Origin: an uncultured Actinomycetes bacterium
GTDB taxonomy: Bacteria; Actinomycetota; Coriobacteriia; Coriobacteriales; Atopobiaceae
DNA: 64,000 nt
Direction of reading: 5' to 3'
NCBI GenBank assembly: GCA_900314645.1
Contig: OMWB01000011.1
Coordinates: 26,944 to 90,943, forward strand
Shown: one piece after another, positions 28,623 through 37,278 of the stretch
Layout: the number at the start of each line of letters is the position of its first letter
Numbering within the stretch: position 1 is the first letter of the stretch
Notes under the pieces: model-generated
Databases searched by the model: none
Seen by the model: the letters and a program-made list of their open reading frames with translations, nothing else
What the model was told of the DNA's origin: nothing
Program-made: the position numbers and the translations under genes

Positions 28623-28806
28623 TCGCCTCCCCGAGGATCTCGACCGTCTTCACAGCCGCGAGGTTGACGTATTTGATCTTGTTCGTGAAGTGACTGATGA
28701 TGATCAGAAATGGGTCTTCCAGCCTGACGAAAGATCCTGTTTCCGCTACCGAACCCTGACCGCTCTGGTAGGTCAGGCGCAGCCGCTTTCCTTCAAAGTC
28801 TTTCAT
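28609..28806 (-). CDS. Small conserved-looking protein at head of trk operon
   Basis: A 65-residue protein beginning MKDFEGKRLRLTYQSG. Its pattern of beta strands and short charged turns suggests a small barrel or Sm-like fold, but I recognise no family. A clear AAAGGAGG lies 6 bp before the ATG, and it overlaps the first trkA by 14 bp, so it is very probably translated. As the first gene of the operon it may be a regulatory or assembly subunit of the potassium system; this rests on position only. Confidence 0.7.
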   Translation of the reverse strand: MKDFEGKRLRLTYQSGQGSVAETGSFVRLEDPFLIIISHFTNKIKYVNLAAVKTVEILGEANDER

Positions 28807-28826
28807 GGCAGCCTCCTTTGCGCCAC

Positions 28827-28897
28827 GATTGTAGGAAAGGGGGCTGTTAGGATTCTATTGGGGATTGCCGCGATACCTGTTAAGAAGCTGTTAGGAT
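28827..28897 (-). promoter_or_regulatory. Predicted activator-dependent promoter of the trk operon
   Basis: Reading the minus strand, TAACAG hexamers occur at 28888-28893 and 28877-28882, exactly 11 bp apart. A third is at 28844-28849. The two longer ATCCTAACAGC copies are 44 bp apart. A TACAAT -10 lies at 28827-28832 but no good -35 is in register. Direct repeats one helical turn apart beside a poor -35 fit an OmpR/KdpE-type activator, plausibly the regulator at the operon's end. Confidence 0.5.
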
Positions 28898-29940
28898 GGG
28901 CGGCCTACGGAGTCTCGGCTGGTGCTGTCACCCCAAACAGGGGAAGTCTTCACGTAGGTCCAGCGATACGGGAAATCCGGCGTCTTGATGCGCTCTATGA
29001 GCATTGCTGCGGCGAGCCTGCCGATGTCCGTACTTGGGATTCGGGCGGTAGTCAGGGAAGGATTGACGATTGCCGATTCTGGTGAGCCGTCGAATCCGGC
29101 GATCAGCACGTCCTCGGGGACAGAAAGCCCCTTCTGCCTCAAGGCGCCCATCAGCTGTATGGCCAAAAAGTCGTTAGCGCAGACAAACGCGTCAGGCATC
29201 TCTGGCATGGCATCGAGCTGTCCCCGCAGCCACTCGATGCTCCTGTAGAGGATGCTGTCCTCTTTCAGAATGCAAAGGTCCGGATTGTATGGGAGACCGG
29301 CCCCTTCGAGTACCGCTCGGAATGCGAACCACCGCTCATAGAAGCCGTTGCAGTGTTCGTAATCCCCTACAAAGCCAAGCTTCTTTGCCCCAGCTGAAAT
29401 GATCTGCCTCACGATTGCCGTTTCACTGGCCATGTTCTCCATTGAGACGAAGTCGCATTCGATCGGCGTCTTGCCCGCTCGGGCAAAACCATCCACAAAC
29501 ACCGTCGGTTTTCCCAGTGAGCAGACCATCTCGATGTAATCACGGTCAAACAGCTCGATGCCAAGGATTCCGGTGATCTGTTCAAGGTCAAAGAGGGAAG
29601 GGAGTGTTTTCGAGGCGAGTTCCTCCGGAGTCACCTCGTACATCTGCATGGTGTATCCAGACCGGGAAATCTGGTCGGTGAAGCTTGTGATGAAATAGGC
29701 GCCGAAATTGTGGCTCAGAAGCTTATGCTGCGTGAGCACGGCGATGTTTGCGCTGTGTCCGCTCGCGGCAACGCTGTTTGCCGTGTACTGGTAATAGCCT
29801 AGTTCCTGCGCTTTGGAGAGGACGATGTCCCTGGTTGCCGTTGGCACGTTCCCGCGTCCGTTGAAGACCTTCGAGACCGTGTTTCGAGACAGTCCACAGG
29901 CATCGGCGATCTGCTGCATGGTGACACGCTTCAGTGCCAT
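28891..29940 (-). CDS. LacI family transcriptional regulator
   Basis: A 349-residue repressor-type protein. The N-terminal helix-turn-helix is TMQQIADACGLSRNTVSKVFNGRG, here residues ~7-30, with the hinge helix region after it. The periplasmic-binding-like sensor domain runs from about residue 65. FVCANDFLAIQLMGAL and DVLIAGFDGSPES are typical. Its target is unclear: no sugar operon lies next to it, and its stop codon overlaps the repeats in front of the trk operon. The GTG/ATG region is preceded by AAGGGGAG. Confidence 0.9.
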   Translation of the reverse strand: MALKRVTMQQIADACGLSRNTVSKVFNGRGNVPTATRDIVLSKAQELGYYQYTANSVAASGHSANIAVLTQHKLLSHNFGAYFITSFTDQISRSGYTMQMYEVTPEELASKTLPSLFDLEQITGILGIELFDRDYIEMVCSLGKPTVFVDGFARAGKTPIECDFVSMENMASETAIVRQIISAGAKKLGFVGDYEHCNGFYERWFAFRAVLEGAGLPYNPDLCILKEDSILYRSIEWLRGQLDAMPEMPDAFVCANDFLAIQLMGALRQKGLSVPEDVLIAGFDGSPESAIVNPSLTTARIPSTDIGRLAAAMLIERIKTPDFPYRWTYVKTSPVWGDSTSRDSVGRPS

Positions 29941-30074
29941 GAGTGTGCTCCCCTTGAGTTGCGTAAGAACAACGATATGGCAGTAATTTACAAAACGTAC
30001 AGTACTTTGTGGCGCGCGAGACAGGTCTGTTTATGAAAGATGCAAAGCTCATGGCGAGTGGCAGCAAAACCGTC

Positions 30075-30146
30075 CACCCATACAAACGGGACAGGCGCCG
30101 TAGATCGGAAATCCGAACTACGGCGCCTGTCCCGTTTGTATGGGTG
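30075..30146. repeat. Long perfect inverted repeat (29-bp arms) after small winged-helix gene
   Basis: Arms 30075-30103 and 30118-30146 are perfectly complementary over 29 bp. The loop contains a further 5-bp pair (TCGGA/TCCGA). It starts 3 bp after the stop of the minus-strand gene ending at 30150. In that direction a TTTT follows a few bases later, so it may terminate that transcript. Confidence 0.93.
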
Positions 30147-30149
30147 CGT

Positions 30150-30332
30150 TTACTTTTCGGCGGGTTCCCACTTGCAACGTACGGGGGACACGATGGCTCC
30201 GGTGGCCTTAAGCTCCTTCATGGCCTTGTCAACGACCTTCCGCTCAAGGCCGCTCAACTCGGCGATCTTGCCTGCTGCCAGCGGGGTACCTGCCTCGCGC
30301 ATCGTCTGCAGAACCAGTTCCGTTGCCTCCAT
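30150..30332 (-). CDS. Small winged-helix DNA-binding-like protein
   Basis: A 60-residue protein, beginning MEATELVLQTMREAG, with a helix-turn-helix pattern (AAGKIAELSGLERKVVDKAMKELKAT split over residues ~16-41) and a short beta wing. It resembles the winged-helix units of MarR/transcriptional-regulator-like or methylation-associated small proteins. The ATG at 30332 is preferred over one 9 codons upstream because AAAGGAG precedes it by 6 bp. No partner gene is evident. Confidence 0.7.
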   Translation of the reverse strand: MEATELVLQTMREAGTPLAAGKIAELSGLERKVVDKAMKELKATGAIVSPVRCKWEPAEK

Positions 30333-30409
30333 GACGTGCTCCTTTCGCTTGATGACCACTGTGTCTGGTATAGCCCATCAAGCTGCTCGGGGCTCAGTCA
30401 AAGGGCATC

Positions 30410-31606
30410 CTATCGGCCGCTGGCCTTGTCGTACAGCAGGCGGTCCTTGATGGGCTGCGGGTCAATGCCGAGTGCCTCCATGAACTTGAACGCAAACGGG
30501 TACGGAGCGCAGGGTCCCTGCGAGGTCACCACGTTGGCATCCCATACGGCAACCTGGTCAGCAACGAACTGAGAGCTCACGAGCTTGGCGCCATAGCCGG
30601 TATAGCCCGTGGCACGCTTGCCAGCGAGCACACCCGAGGCCTCAAGCACCGTGGTGCCAGAGCACAGGCCGCCGATGAGCTTTCCCGCCTCGTCAAAGGC
30701 GCGGAAGGTGCCCATGACCTCGTCGCTTGCGATGAGCGGTGCCGCAGCAGCGCGGCCGCCAGGAACCACAATCGCGTCATAGTCGGCCACGGCGTCGGCG
30801 GAGAACATGCGGTCAGCCTTGATGGTCATGCCCTGCATGGTGTGAACCCACTGGTCCTTCCCGGTGGCAAAGCTGTGGCAGGTAAGCCCAGCACGCATGA
30901 GCAGATCCATGATCTGCACGGTCTCGCTCTCCTCGCAGCCGTCGGGCATGAGGACGGCCACCTTCTCGGCGTGGAAGGGCTTCGGGGCAATAGCCTCGCC
31001 TTCGGGCGCGGGCCAACGGCCAGCCTCGGTCTCCCAAGAGGGAACGCCGCCAGCGACGTCGAAGACGTTGTAGTAAATCGTGCGGTTCTTGACGGTCTGG
31101 GAGTCGCCGCCCAGTGCGTCAACCAACGCAAAGGCAAAGGCGTAGGCAAACGCGGGACCCTGGCCGGTGATGATGTTGCCGTCGGTCACAACGGCTTCGT
31201 CCACCCACGTGCCCGCATTCTCGATCTGGTCCTTCACACCGGGGTAGCAGGTGAAGCGCTTGCCCTCAAGCAAGCCCGCGCGGCCCAGGGCATCAGGCGC
31301 GGCGCACATGGCGCAGACCCACTTCCCCTCAGCCGCCGCCTTCTGCAGCGCGGCGATGAGCGAGGCGTTGTCGCGCATGGCGTCAGATCCGCCATAGCCG
31401 CCAGGGAGCACCACCATGTCATAGGCGTCCAGCGAGCCGTCAAACACCGTATCGCAGCGCATGGCAATGTGATGCGTGCCTGCGACCTCCTCGGCCTCAA
31501 GTCCAACCATCTCGCAGGGAATCTCTGCGCGACGGATCATGTCGACGATGGTGAGGGTCTCGCCCTCTTCGCATCCGGGAGCCGCGATAACTGCAACCTT
31601 AGCCAT
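30410..31606 (-). CDS. Tandem DJ-1/PfpI-family protein (two domains in one chain)
   Basis: A 398-residue cytoplasmic protein made of two DJ-1/PfpI-like domains (residues ~1-185 and ~205-398). Each begins alike: VAVIAAPGCEEGE and VAVLMPDGCEESE. The conserved Glu is present in both. The nucleophile elbow is VCAMCAAPDAL in domain 1 and GGLCSGTTVL in domain 2, so both keep a cysteine, in different surroundings. Family members act as chaperones, glyoxalases or deglycases. Domain 2 lacks the usual A-A-P after Cys, hinting at division of function. AAGGAGG precedes the start. It is divergent from the MFS gene. Confidence 0.9.
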   Translation of the reverse strand: MAKVAVIAAPGCEEGETLTIVDMIRRAEIPCEMVGLEAEEVAGTHHIAMRCDTVFDGSLDAYDMVVLPGGYGGSDAMRDNASLIAALQKAAAEGKWVCAMCAAPDALGRAGLLEGKRFTCYPGVKDQIENAGTWVDEAVVTDGNIITGQGPAFAYAFAFALVDALGGDSQTVKNRTIYYNVFDVAGGVPSWETEAGRWPAPEGEAIAPKPFHAEKVAVLMPDGCEESETVQIMDLLMRAGLTCHSFATGKDQWVHTMQGMTIKADRMFSADAVADYDAIVVPGGRAAAAPLIASDEVMGTFRAFDEAGKLIGGLCSGTTVLEASGVLAGKRATGYTGYGAKLVSSQFVADQVAVWDANVVTSQGPCAPYPFAFKFMEALGIDPQPIKDRLLYDKASGR

Positions 31607-31758
31607 GGTTTGCCTCCTTGTTGTTGACTGCTGAGGCCATATTACGGACGTTTTGGCACCGCCGAAAGCCGTTTCCGCATTCTGGAAATGCTACTAGGAC
31701 TTATGCTATCGCTTGTAGACTATTTGATGTGGAAGTCTACAGGGAAGGCGGGGGAGAA

Positions 31759-32982
31759 ATGAAAATCGGTGGAAGGTATCTGGCGGTAGTTGCCTGCATG
31801 TGCGGGCTTTCGATGGCGACGGTGGGCCTCTTGACCAACGTCGCGGGGCTCTTCTTTACGCCTATGGCTGATGACTTTGGTGTGATGCGCGGATCGGCGA
31901 GCCTCACCCTCACTATCGCCAACACCTGCGTTGCGCTGGGCGGCCTTGCCACGCACAGGATTTCTAAGGCGGTGCCGCTGCGCGTGATGCTTCTGGTTGC
32001 CACCGCCGTGATGGCTGGCTCGACCTTCCTCATGTCCTTGGCTCCCAATATGGCGTTTGAGTACGTGCTTTCAGCAACTCGTGGCCTTGCGGGCGGCGTC
32101 ATGGGCTTCGTGCTGGTCACGATGGTGCTCAACAAGTGGTTTGTGGCGCAGCTGGGCCTGGTTACGAGTATCGCGATGGGCTTCAGCGGCCTTGCGGGCG
32201 CCCTCTTTACCCCCATTATCCAGCCCGTTATTGATGGTGCTGGTTGGCGTGCCGGCATGGTGCTCGTCGCTGCGCTTCAGGCTGCCCTGTGCGCGCCCGC
32301 AGTCCTCTTGGTGCCGGCCGTCGATCCCACCGAGGTGGGCGTGCGCCCCTTTGGCCTTGTGGGTGACCGCGAGAACATCTCGGCACACCATGGCGACGAC
32401 AAGCCGGTGAAGGTCGATCAGCTTCTCTTTGCGGGTGCCGTGTGCTACGCGGTACTTGGTGCCGCCGCAACAGCCATGCCGCAGCATTTCCCGGGATACG
32501 CCGAGGAAGTGGGCCTTGCCGCAACGGGCGCTGCCATGATCTCTGCCTGCATGGTTGCCAACACCGTAGGCAAGATCGTCATGGGCTGGATGATTGACCG
32601 CATCGGCGCCCTCAGGTCCATCACCGTCTACACGGGACTAGTGAGCGCGGCCATCGTGCTTTTGCTGGTACTGCGCCTGCCCGCCGTCTTTATCGTTGGC
32701 GCCTTCTTCTATGGTCTGTGCTACGCGCGTGCAACCGTGGGCCTCACCATGATGTGCCGCGAGGTCTTTGGTAACCGTGGCTCCGGCATCGTCTATCCGG
32801 TCGCCGCCCTTGGCACCAGCATCTCCAATGCCGTCTTCTCTGCTGCCCTTGGTTATGCGTATGACCTTACGGGCACCTACACCATCTCGCTCGTCGCGCT
32901 ATTCATCTTGCTGGTTGGCTCGGTCGTGCTCACGTTTTGGTGCTATCGTCGTGCTGTCATGGGAACGGGCCACGCAGAGTAG
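31759..32982 (+). CDS. MFS transporter (oxalate/formate antiporter-like)
   Basis: A 407-residue, roughly 12-helix major facilitator. ATG at 31759 follows GGGGGAG; a longer frame upstream lacks a signal. The loop between helices 2 and 3 and the GFVLVTMVLNKWFV segment resemble the monocarboxylate/oxalate-formate branch. It is clearly related to the transporter at 60889 (both open AIVAVAICLLACG- or LAVVACMCGLSMATVG-like and carry EEVGLKPFG- or TEVGVRPFG-like loops). The substrate is not known. The next gene starts 6 bp after its stop. Confidence 0.85.
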   Translation: MKIGGRYLAVVACMCGLSMATVGLLTNVAGLFFTPMADDFGVMRGSASLTLTIANTCVALGGLATHRISKAVPLRVMLLVATAVMAGSTFLMSLAPNMAFEYVLSATRGLAGGVMGFVLVTMVLNKWFVAQLGLVTSIAMGFSGLAGALFTPIIQPVIDGAGWRAGMVLVAALQAALCAPAVLLVPAVDPTEVGVRPFGLVGDRENISAHHGDDKPVKVDQLLFAGAVCYAVLGAAATAMPQHFPGYAEEVGLAATGAAMISACMVANTVGKIVMGWMIDRIGALRSITVYTGLVSAAIVLLLVLRLPAVFIVGAFFYGLCYARATVGLTMMCREVFGNRGSGIVYPVAALGTSISNAVFSAALGYAYDLTGTYTISLVALFILLVGSVVLTFWCYRRAVMGTGHAE

Positions 32983-32988
32983 GTCTCT

Positions 32989-33885
32989 ATGGATAGCGAA
33001 GGCGAGCGCCTCGTAAAGGCAGTCATGGACGTCAATCTTGTGGACCCGGTCTCCCGGGCCCGCGCCCGTCAAGCTGCTGAGTCGCTTGCCTCAGACCACG
33101 TCACAGAAGCGAAGAGCCGCATGCTTGCCAAGCGGTTTCGCGCGCTTGTCGAGGCTGATGCGGGCGGCGCGCAGATTGCGGAAGACCTCGAGCGCCTTGC
33201 GGCAAGGCTTCGTCAGCTGGACCCGCATTACACGGGAAAGAGTGGGGCTCTGCGCAGGCTCTTCAAGCGCAAGGAGGACCGCGCCCAACGCTTTGTTGCC
33301 GCGCGTGAGGACTTTAAGACGATCACAGACTCGCTTTCGCGCTCTTCGGCGGTGCTCAGGCAGAACAGCGTGGCCTTGGAAGCCTTTGAGGTCGATGCGG
33401 CTGCAGAGGCGCGGCAGGTTGCCGCGAGCATCGAGCGGGCGGATGCCTTGTCCGCCACGCTCTCTGCGTCCATCGGGGATGCAAAGCTTGCTGCCGAGAA
33501 GGCTGACGTCGTCAGCTTTGCCGAGCGCGAGGTGCTTATCCCCTTGGAAGAGCACCGCCAGCACCTGCAGAGCCTGCGGGCCGTCAACCAGCAGATGCTC
33601 TTCTCGCTTGCCATGTTGAGGGAGACAAACGCGGCACTCATTCAGAACATCCAGCAGATCACGCTTGCGACGAGGGGCATCTTGGCTGCCACAAGCCTCA
33701 GGACAACGCCGGATGGACCCGCGTCAGAAGACCTGTCGCTCAATGACTCGCTCGAGGAGCTCTCACGTGCGCTGGACGCACATACCGCTTGGCGGAAAGA
33801 AAACCTCGCAAAAAGGTCAGAGGCTCTGCAGGAGCTACAGAACCTATCAAGTGAGGCCTTTGGCTCGAGCGATTACGTATCATAG
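32989..33885 (+). CDS. TelA-like (toxic anion resistance) helical protein
   Basis: A 298-residue, almost entirely alpha-helical cytoplasmic protein. The GALRRLFKRKEDRAQRF segment near residue 85 and the glutamine/asparagine-rich helix QQMLFSLAMLRETNAALIQ near 205 resemble TelA/KlaA proteins of tellurite and stress islands. Coiled coils dominate. TelA proteins are often paired with a membrane protein (XpaC type), and here a small membrane protein follows. Similarity is read by eye; actual anion resistance is not implied. Confidence 0.6.
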   Translation: MDSEGERLVKAVMDVNLVDPVSRARARQAAESLASDHVTEAKSRMLAKRFRALVEADAGGAQIAEDLERLAARLRQLDPHYTGKSGALRRLFKRKEDRAQRFVAAREDFKTITDSLSRSSAVLRQNSVALEAFEVDAAAEARQVAASIERADALSATLSASIGDAKLAAEKADVVSFAEREVLIPLEEHRQHLQSLRAVNQQMLFSLAMLRETNAALIQNIQQITLATRGILAATSLRTTPDGPASEDLSLNDSLEELSRALDAHTAWRKENLAKRSEALQELQNLSSEAFGSSDYVS

Positions 33886-34002
33886 GGGTGGGGTACCATC
33901 CTTTTGAGGCGGGTGCGTGTGACCAGCCTTAACGTGGCTATCAGGTTGACCTGGTGACCACGATTCTTTCTGCGGACTGCTCTGCGCCAAGGGAGTTCTC
34001 TC

Positions 34003-34620
34003 ATGGAATGGGTGTTTGTCCTGATGCTTGTGATGGCGGCGAGCTGGATTGTGCTGCCTGCCACGTTGATAGCGCTTGGGGCTCGGTTTATCAAGCGTCG
34101 CGTTCTGGGGCCTGCGGCCACGCGCTCCACACCGCTGTTGCCGGGCGCCTCGCGGGATGGTTGTCCTGCGGCGGAACGAGACGCGCTCATCAAGATGGAG
34201 CGGAGGCTTGCCACGGCACACTCGAACTGTCTCGCGGCGCTCGACAACAGGCTGGAAAGCGAGCTTGCCCGTGCGCGGGTTGCGCCGGCGCTCGACGAGG
34301 CGTTTGAGCAGATTCGTGACGAGATCGAGTCCATCTACGCGTTCTGCGAGCGTAACGACCTCGTAGGCACGCTCAAGAAGGCGAACTCCTCTACCACGGC
34401 GAAGGACATCTACTTGCAGGCTTACCAGCGTGACCTCGCAAAGGTTCAGGATGCCATCCTGAAGACGGAGGAGTGCCTGACTGCATACGAGCGCACTGTT
34501 GCCACGCTCGAGGTTTCTTCCGTTGGTACCGACATTGGTTCGGACTACGACATCGCCATCGAGATGCTGGATGACCTGCGTGAGGAGCTCCCGCGCTACA
34601 ACCTCGAGGATCGGGTGTAG
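34003..34620 (+). CDS. Single-pass membrane protein with cytoplasmic coiled coil
   Basis: A 205-residue protein with one strong hydrophobic N-terminal helix (FVLMLVMAASWIVLPATLI), a basic stretch, then helices rich in Glu, Ala and Leu (DEAFEQIRDEIESIYAFCE). I recognise no named family. It follows the TelA-like gene by 117 bp in the same direction, recalling the TelA-XpaC pairing, although its sequence does not look like XpaC. Confidence 0.7.
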   Translation: MEWVFVLMLVMAASWIVLPATLIALGARFIKRRVLGPAATRSTPLLPGASRDGCPAAERDALIKMERRLATAHSNCLAALDNRLESELARARVAPALDEAFEQIRDEIESIYAFCERNDLVGTLKKANSSTTAKDIYLQAYQRDLAKVQDAILKTEECLTAYERTVATLEVSSVGTDIGSDYDIAIEMLDDLREELPRYNLEDRV

Positions 34621-34770
34621 CGGCTGGCTCACTGGGCCGCGCGCCCATAAGCCCGTTTCGCGCCGCTTGTGCCATGGCCTGCCTTACGAAGTGGGTCGTC
34701 TGCGTGCCGTTGCATATAATCTGCAGGTAGAAGCATGCATGGGCGACTGGTCGTGGGGTGTGAGGTCGGT

Positions 34771-35325
34771 ATGGGCGAAAGAACCGTGGGGGCACAAGAG
34801 GCGATTCTGCGTGCCTTCTGGACGCTCTACCGACAAAAGCCCCTTGACCAGATACAGGTCACGGAAGTCGTGCGAGCTGCACGCGTGCACCGAAGCACCT
34901 TCTACCGGCACTTTGATGACCTGCGCGGCGCGCTTGACGCCCTGGAAGACCAGACCGTGACAAGTATTGTGGAAGCGCTCTGGCAGGGCTTCCCCCAAGA
35001 TGAGTCTACCAACGCGGCCTCTGTGGCGGATGCGCTCCGCGAGATGGTGGAGCTGCACGCAGAGCATGCGTATTTCTTCCGTTTGCGTGGGGAAACGCGC
35101 TTTGAGGAGCGCCTCGTTGAAGAAGCGAGCCCTCTCATCAGGGGTTTATTGAGCTCTGACGTTGATGACGAGGTTGCCGACTATCTGATTCGCGTCGCGC
35201 TCTCAACCTTCCTGACCAGCATGGCGTATGCGTACGGCCTGAGCCTTTCCGAGGCGCCCGAGGCGCCGTACCAGTCCACCATGCGCATCTTCATGGGCGA
35301 TATCGTGCCCAGCGCAATCCCATAG
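34771..35325 (+). CDS. TetR/AcrR family regulator
   Basis: A 184-residue regulator whose N-terminal helix-turn-helix includes ILRAFWTLYRQKP and VTEVVRAARVHRSTFYRHF. The remainder is a helical ligand/dimer domain with a TetR_C-type terminal region. The ATG at 34771 sits after GAGGT; an ATG at 34735 is a weaker alternative. It lies 35 bp upstream of the IlvD-family gene in the same direction and may control it. Confidence 0.87.
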   Translation: MGERTVGAQEAILRAFWTLYRQKPLDQIQVTEVVRAARVHRSTFYRHFDDLRGALDALEDQTVTSIVEALWQGFPQDESTNAASVADALREMVELHAEHAYFFRLRGETRFEERLVEEASPLIRGLLSSDVDDEVADYLIRVALSTFLTSMAYAYGLSLSEAPEAPYQSTMRIFMGDIVPSAIP

Positions 35326-35360
35326 CCAAGTGACAAGAGCCTGAAGATAAGGAGCCAATC

Positions 35361-37151
35361 ATGGCAGAGCTGAGAAGCCAGGCCGTTCGCAAGCTCGCAC
35401 CAGAGGCCGACCCTCTCCGCATGGGCATGGGGTGGACCGTCTCGGAGCTTGCCCTTCCGCAGGTGATGGTGGCCTCTTCGTTTGGCGACAGCCATCCTGG
35501 CTCCGCCCATCTTGACCAGCTGGTGGCAGAGGCATGTCAGGGTGTGCGCGAGGCTCATGGGCGCCCGGCACGCTACTTTGCTACCGACATGTGCGATGGC
35601 ATTGCGCAGGGCCACGACGGCATCAACTACTCCCTGCCGCACCGCGACGCCATGGTCAACCTTATCGAGGCTCAGGCCTGTGCGAGCGGCTTTGACGGTG
35701 GCATCTTCGTGGCCAGTTGCGACAAGTCCATGCCCGCCATGCTCATGAGCATCGGCCGCCTCAAGGACATGAGTGCCGTGGTGGTGACTGGTGGCGTTAT
35801 GGAGGCGCAGCTGCTCCCGCAGCGTTTCGTGGTGGACGACCACGCCTGTGCCATCAACGAACTGCTTACCCTTGAGCAGATCGGCAAGTTCGCCGCGTGG
35901 GAGCAGACGGGTGTCATTCCCACCGAACAGCTGGACTACTACAAGCAGCACGCATGCCCCAGTTGCGGTGCCTGCTCGTTCATGGGGACGGCCTCGACCA
36001 TGCAGATCATGGCCGAGGCGCTTGGCCTCGCGCTCCCAGGGAGCACGCTGATGCCCTCCACCTCAGAAGAGTTGCGGCAGTCCGCGCGCGAGGCAGGGCG
36101 CCAGCTGATGTGGCTCATCGAGCACGGCATCACGGCGGCTGACATCGTTGACCAGCGAAGCTTTGAGAACGCCATCCTGGTGCACGCGGCCATCTCGGGT
36201 TCCACCAACGCCACGATGCACATTCCCGCCATCGCGCACGAGTTTGGCTACGAGATGTCGGCGGAGATCTTCGACCGCATGCATCGCGGTGCCCGCTACC
36301 TGCTGAACATTCGCCCTGCGGGTGACTGGCCGGCCCAGTGGTTCTACTATGCCGGCGGCGTGCCGCGTGTGATGGAAGAGATCAAGGACGTGCTGCACCT
36401 GGATGCCCTGACGGTCACGGGCAAGACGCTCGGCGAGAACCTTGAGGAGCTGCGCGCCTCTGGGTTCTACGAGCACTGCGACGAGCTGCTCGCCAAGCAC
36501 GCAGAGCAGCTGGGCCGTCCCGTCTCGCGAACCGACATCATCCATACCGCGGCTGACGCGAAGGGGACCGACGGCAGCATCGCCATCCTGAAGGGAAACA
36601 TCGCTCCCGAAGGCTGCGTCATCAAGCACACCGCTTGCCCGAAGAGCATGTTCAAGGTGACGCTCACGGCCAAGCCGTATGACTCCGAGGAAGCCTGCAT
36701 TGCCGCCGTGTTGGGTGGCGAGGTCAAGCCGGGTGACGCGGTGTTCATTCGCTATGAGGGACCCAAGGGATCGGGCATGCCCGAGATGTTCTATACCGGC
36801 GAGGCCATCTGCGCTGACCCCGAGCTTGCGTCATCGGTGGCGCTCATCACGGACGGTCGCTTCTCGGGGGCTTCGCGTGGCCCGGTCATCGGACACGTGT
36901 GCCCCGAGGCGGCAGCTGGCGGGCCCATCGCCCTCGTTGAGGAGGGCGACCTCATCGAGATTGACGTCGAGGCGCGCACGCTGCAGATGGTGGGCGTGCA
37001 GGGAAAGCGTCTCACGCCCGAGGAGGTCGATGCGGTGCTCGCCGAGCGCAAGACTCGTTGGAAGGGCTTTGAGAGCAAATACACGCATGGCCTGCTGAAA
37101 CTGTACGCCCAGCACGCCGTGAGCGCCATGCGCGGAGCGTATATGGCCTAA
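35361..37151 (+). CDS. IlvD/Edd family dehydratase (dihydroxy-acid dehydratase-like)
   Basis: A 596-residue Fe-S dehydratase. The cluster and substrate segments are [27 protein letters not shown] (near residue 120), [16 protein letters not shown] (near 200) and the phosphate-loop-like [16 protein letters not shown] (near 500). In branched-chain synthesis IlvD dehydrates dihydroxy-acids; Edd and sugar-acid dehydratases share the fold. No other ilv gene is nearby and a TetR gene precedes it, so a sugar-acid or alternative substrate cannot be excluded. A 56-bp-stem hairpin begins right after the stop. Confidence 0.85.
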   Translation: MAELRSQAVRKLAPEADPLRMGMGWTVSELALPQVMVASSFGDSHPGSAHLDQLVAEACQGVREAHGRPARYFATDMCDGIAQGHDGINYSLPHRDAMVNLIEAQACASGFDGGIFVASCDKSMPAMLMSIGRLKDMSAVVVTGGVMEAQLLPQRFVVDDHACAINELLTLEQIGKFAAWEQTGVIPTEQLDYYKQHACPSCGACSFMGTASTMQIMAEALGLALPGSTLMPSTSEELRQSAREAGRQLMWLIEHGITAADIVDQRSFENAILVHAAISGSTNATMHIPAIAHEFGYEMSAEIFDRMHRGARYLLNIRPAGDWPAQWFYYAGGVPRVMEEIKDVLHLDALTVTGKTLGENLEELRASGFYEHCDELLAKHAEQLGRPVSRTDIIHTAADAKGTDGSIAILKGNIAPEGCVIKHTACPKSMFKVTLTAKPYDSEEACIAAVLGGEVKPGDAVFIRYEGPKGSGMPEMFYTGEAICADPELASSVALITDGRFSGASRGPVIGHVCPEAAAGGPIALVEEGDLIEIDVEARTLQMVGVQGKRLTPEEVDAVLAERKTRWKGFESKYTHGLLKLYAQHAVSAMRGAYMA

Positions 37152-37266
37152 GGCGCCTGTTGACGCCGCGGGACGGCTTTCTGTCAGCAACAGCAGGGAG
37201 GGCAGCACGATGTGCTGCCCTCCCTGCTGTTGCTGACAGAAAGCCGTCCCGCGGCGTCAACAGGCG
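37152..37266. repeat. Exceptionally long perfect inverted repeat (56-bp arms, 3-nt loop)
   Basis: Arms 37152-37207 and 37211-37266 are perfectly complementary over 56 bp, with the loop GAT. It occupies nearly all the space between the convergent IlvD-family and OPT genes, starting at the base after one stop codon. Within each arm CTGTTG and CAACAG, and GCCG and CGGC, form a secondary dyad. Confidence 0.97.
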
Positions 37267-37278
37267 CAACTGAGAACG

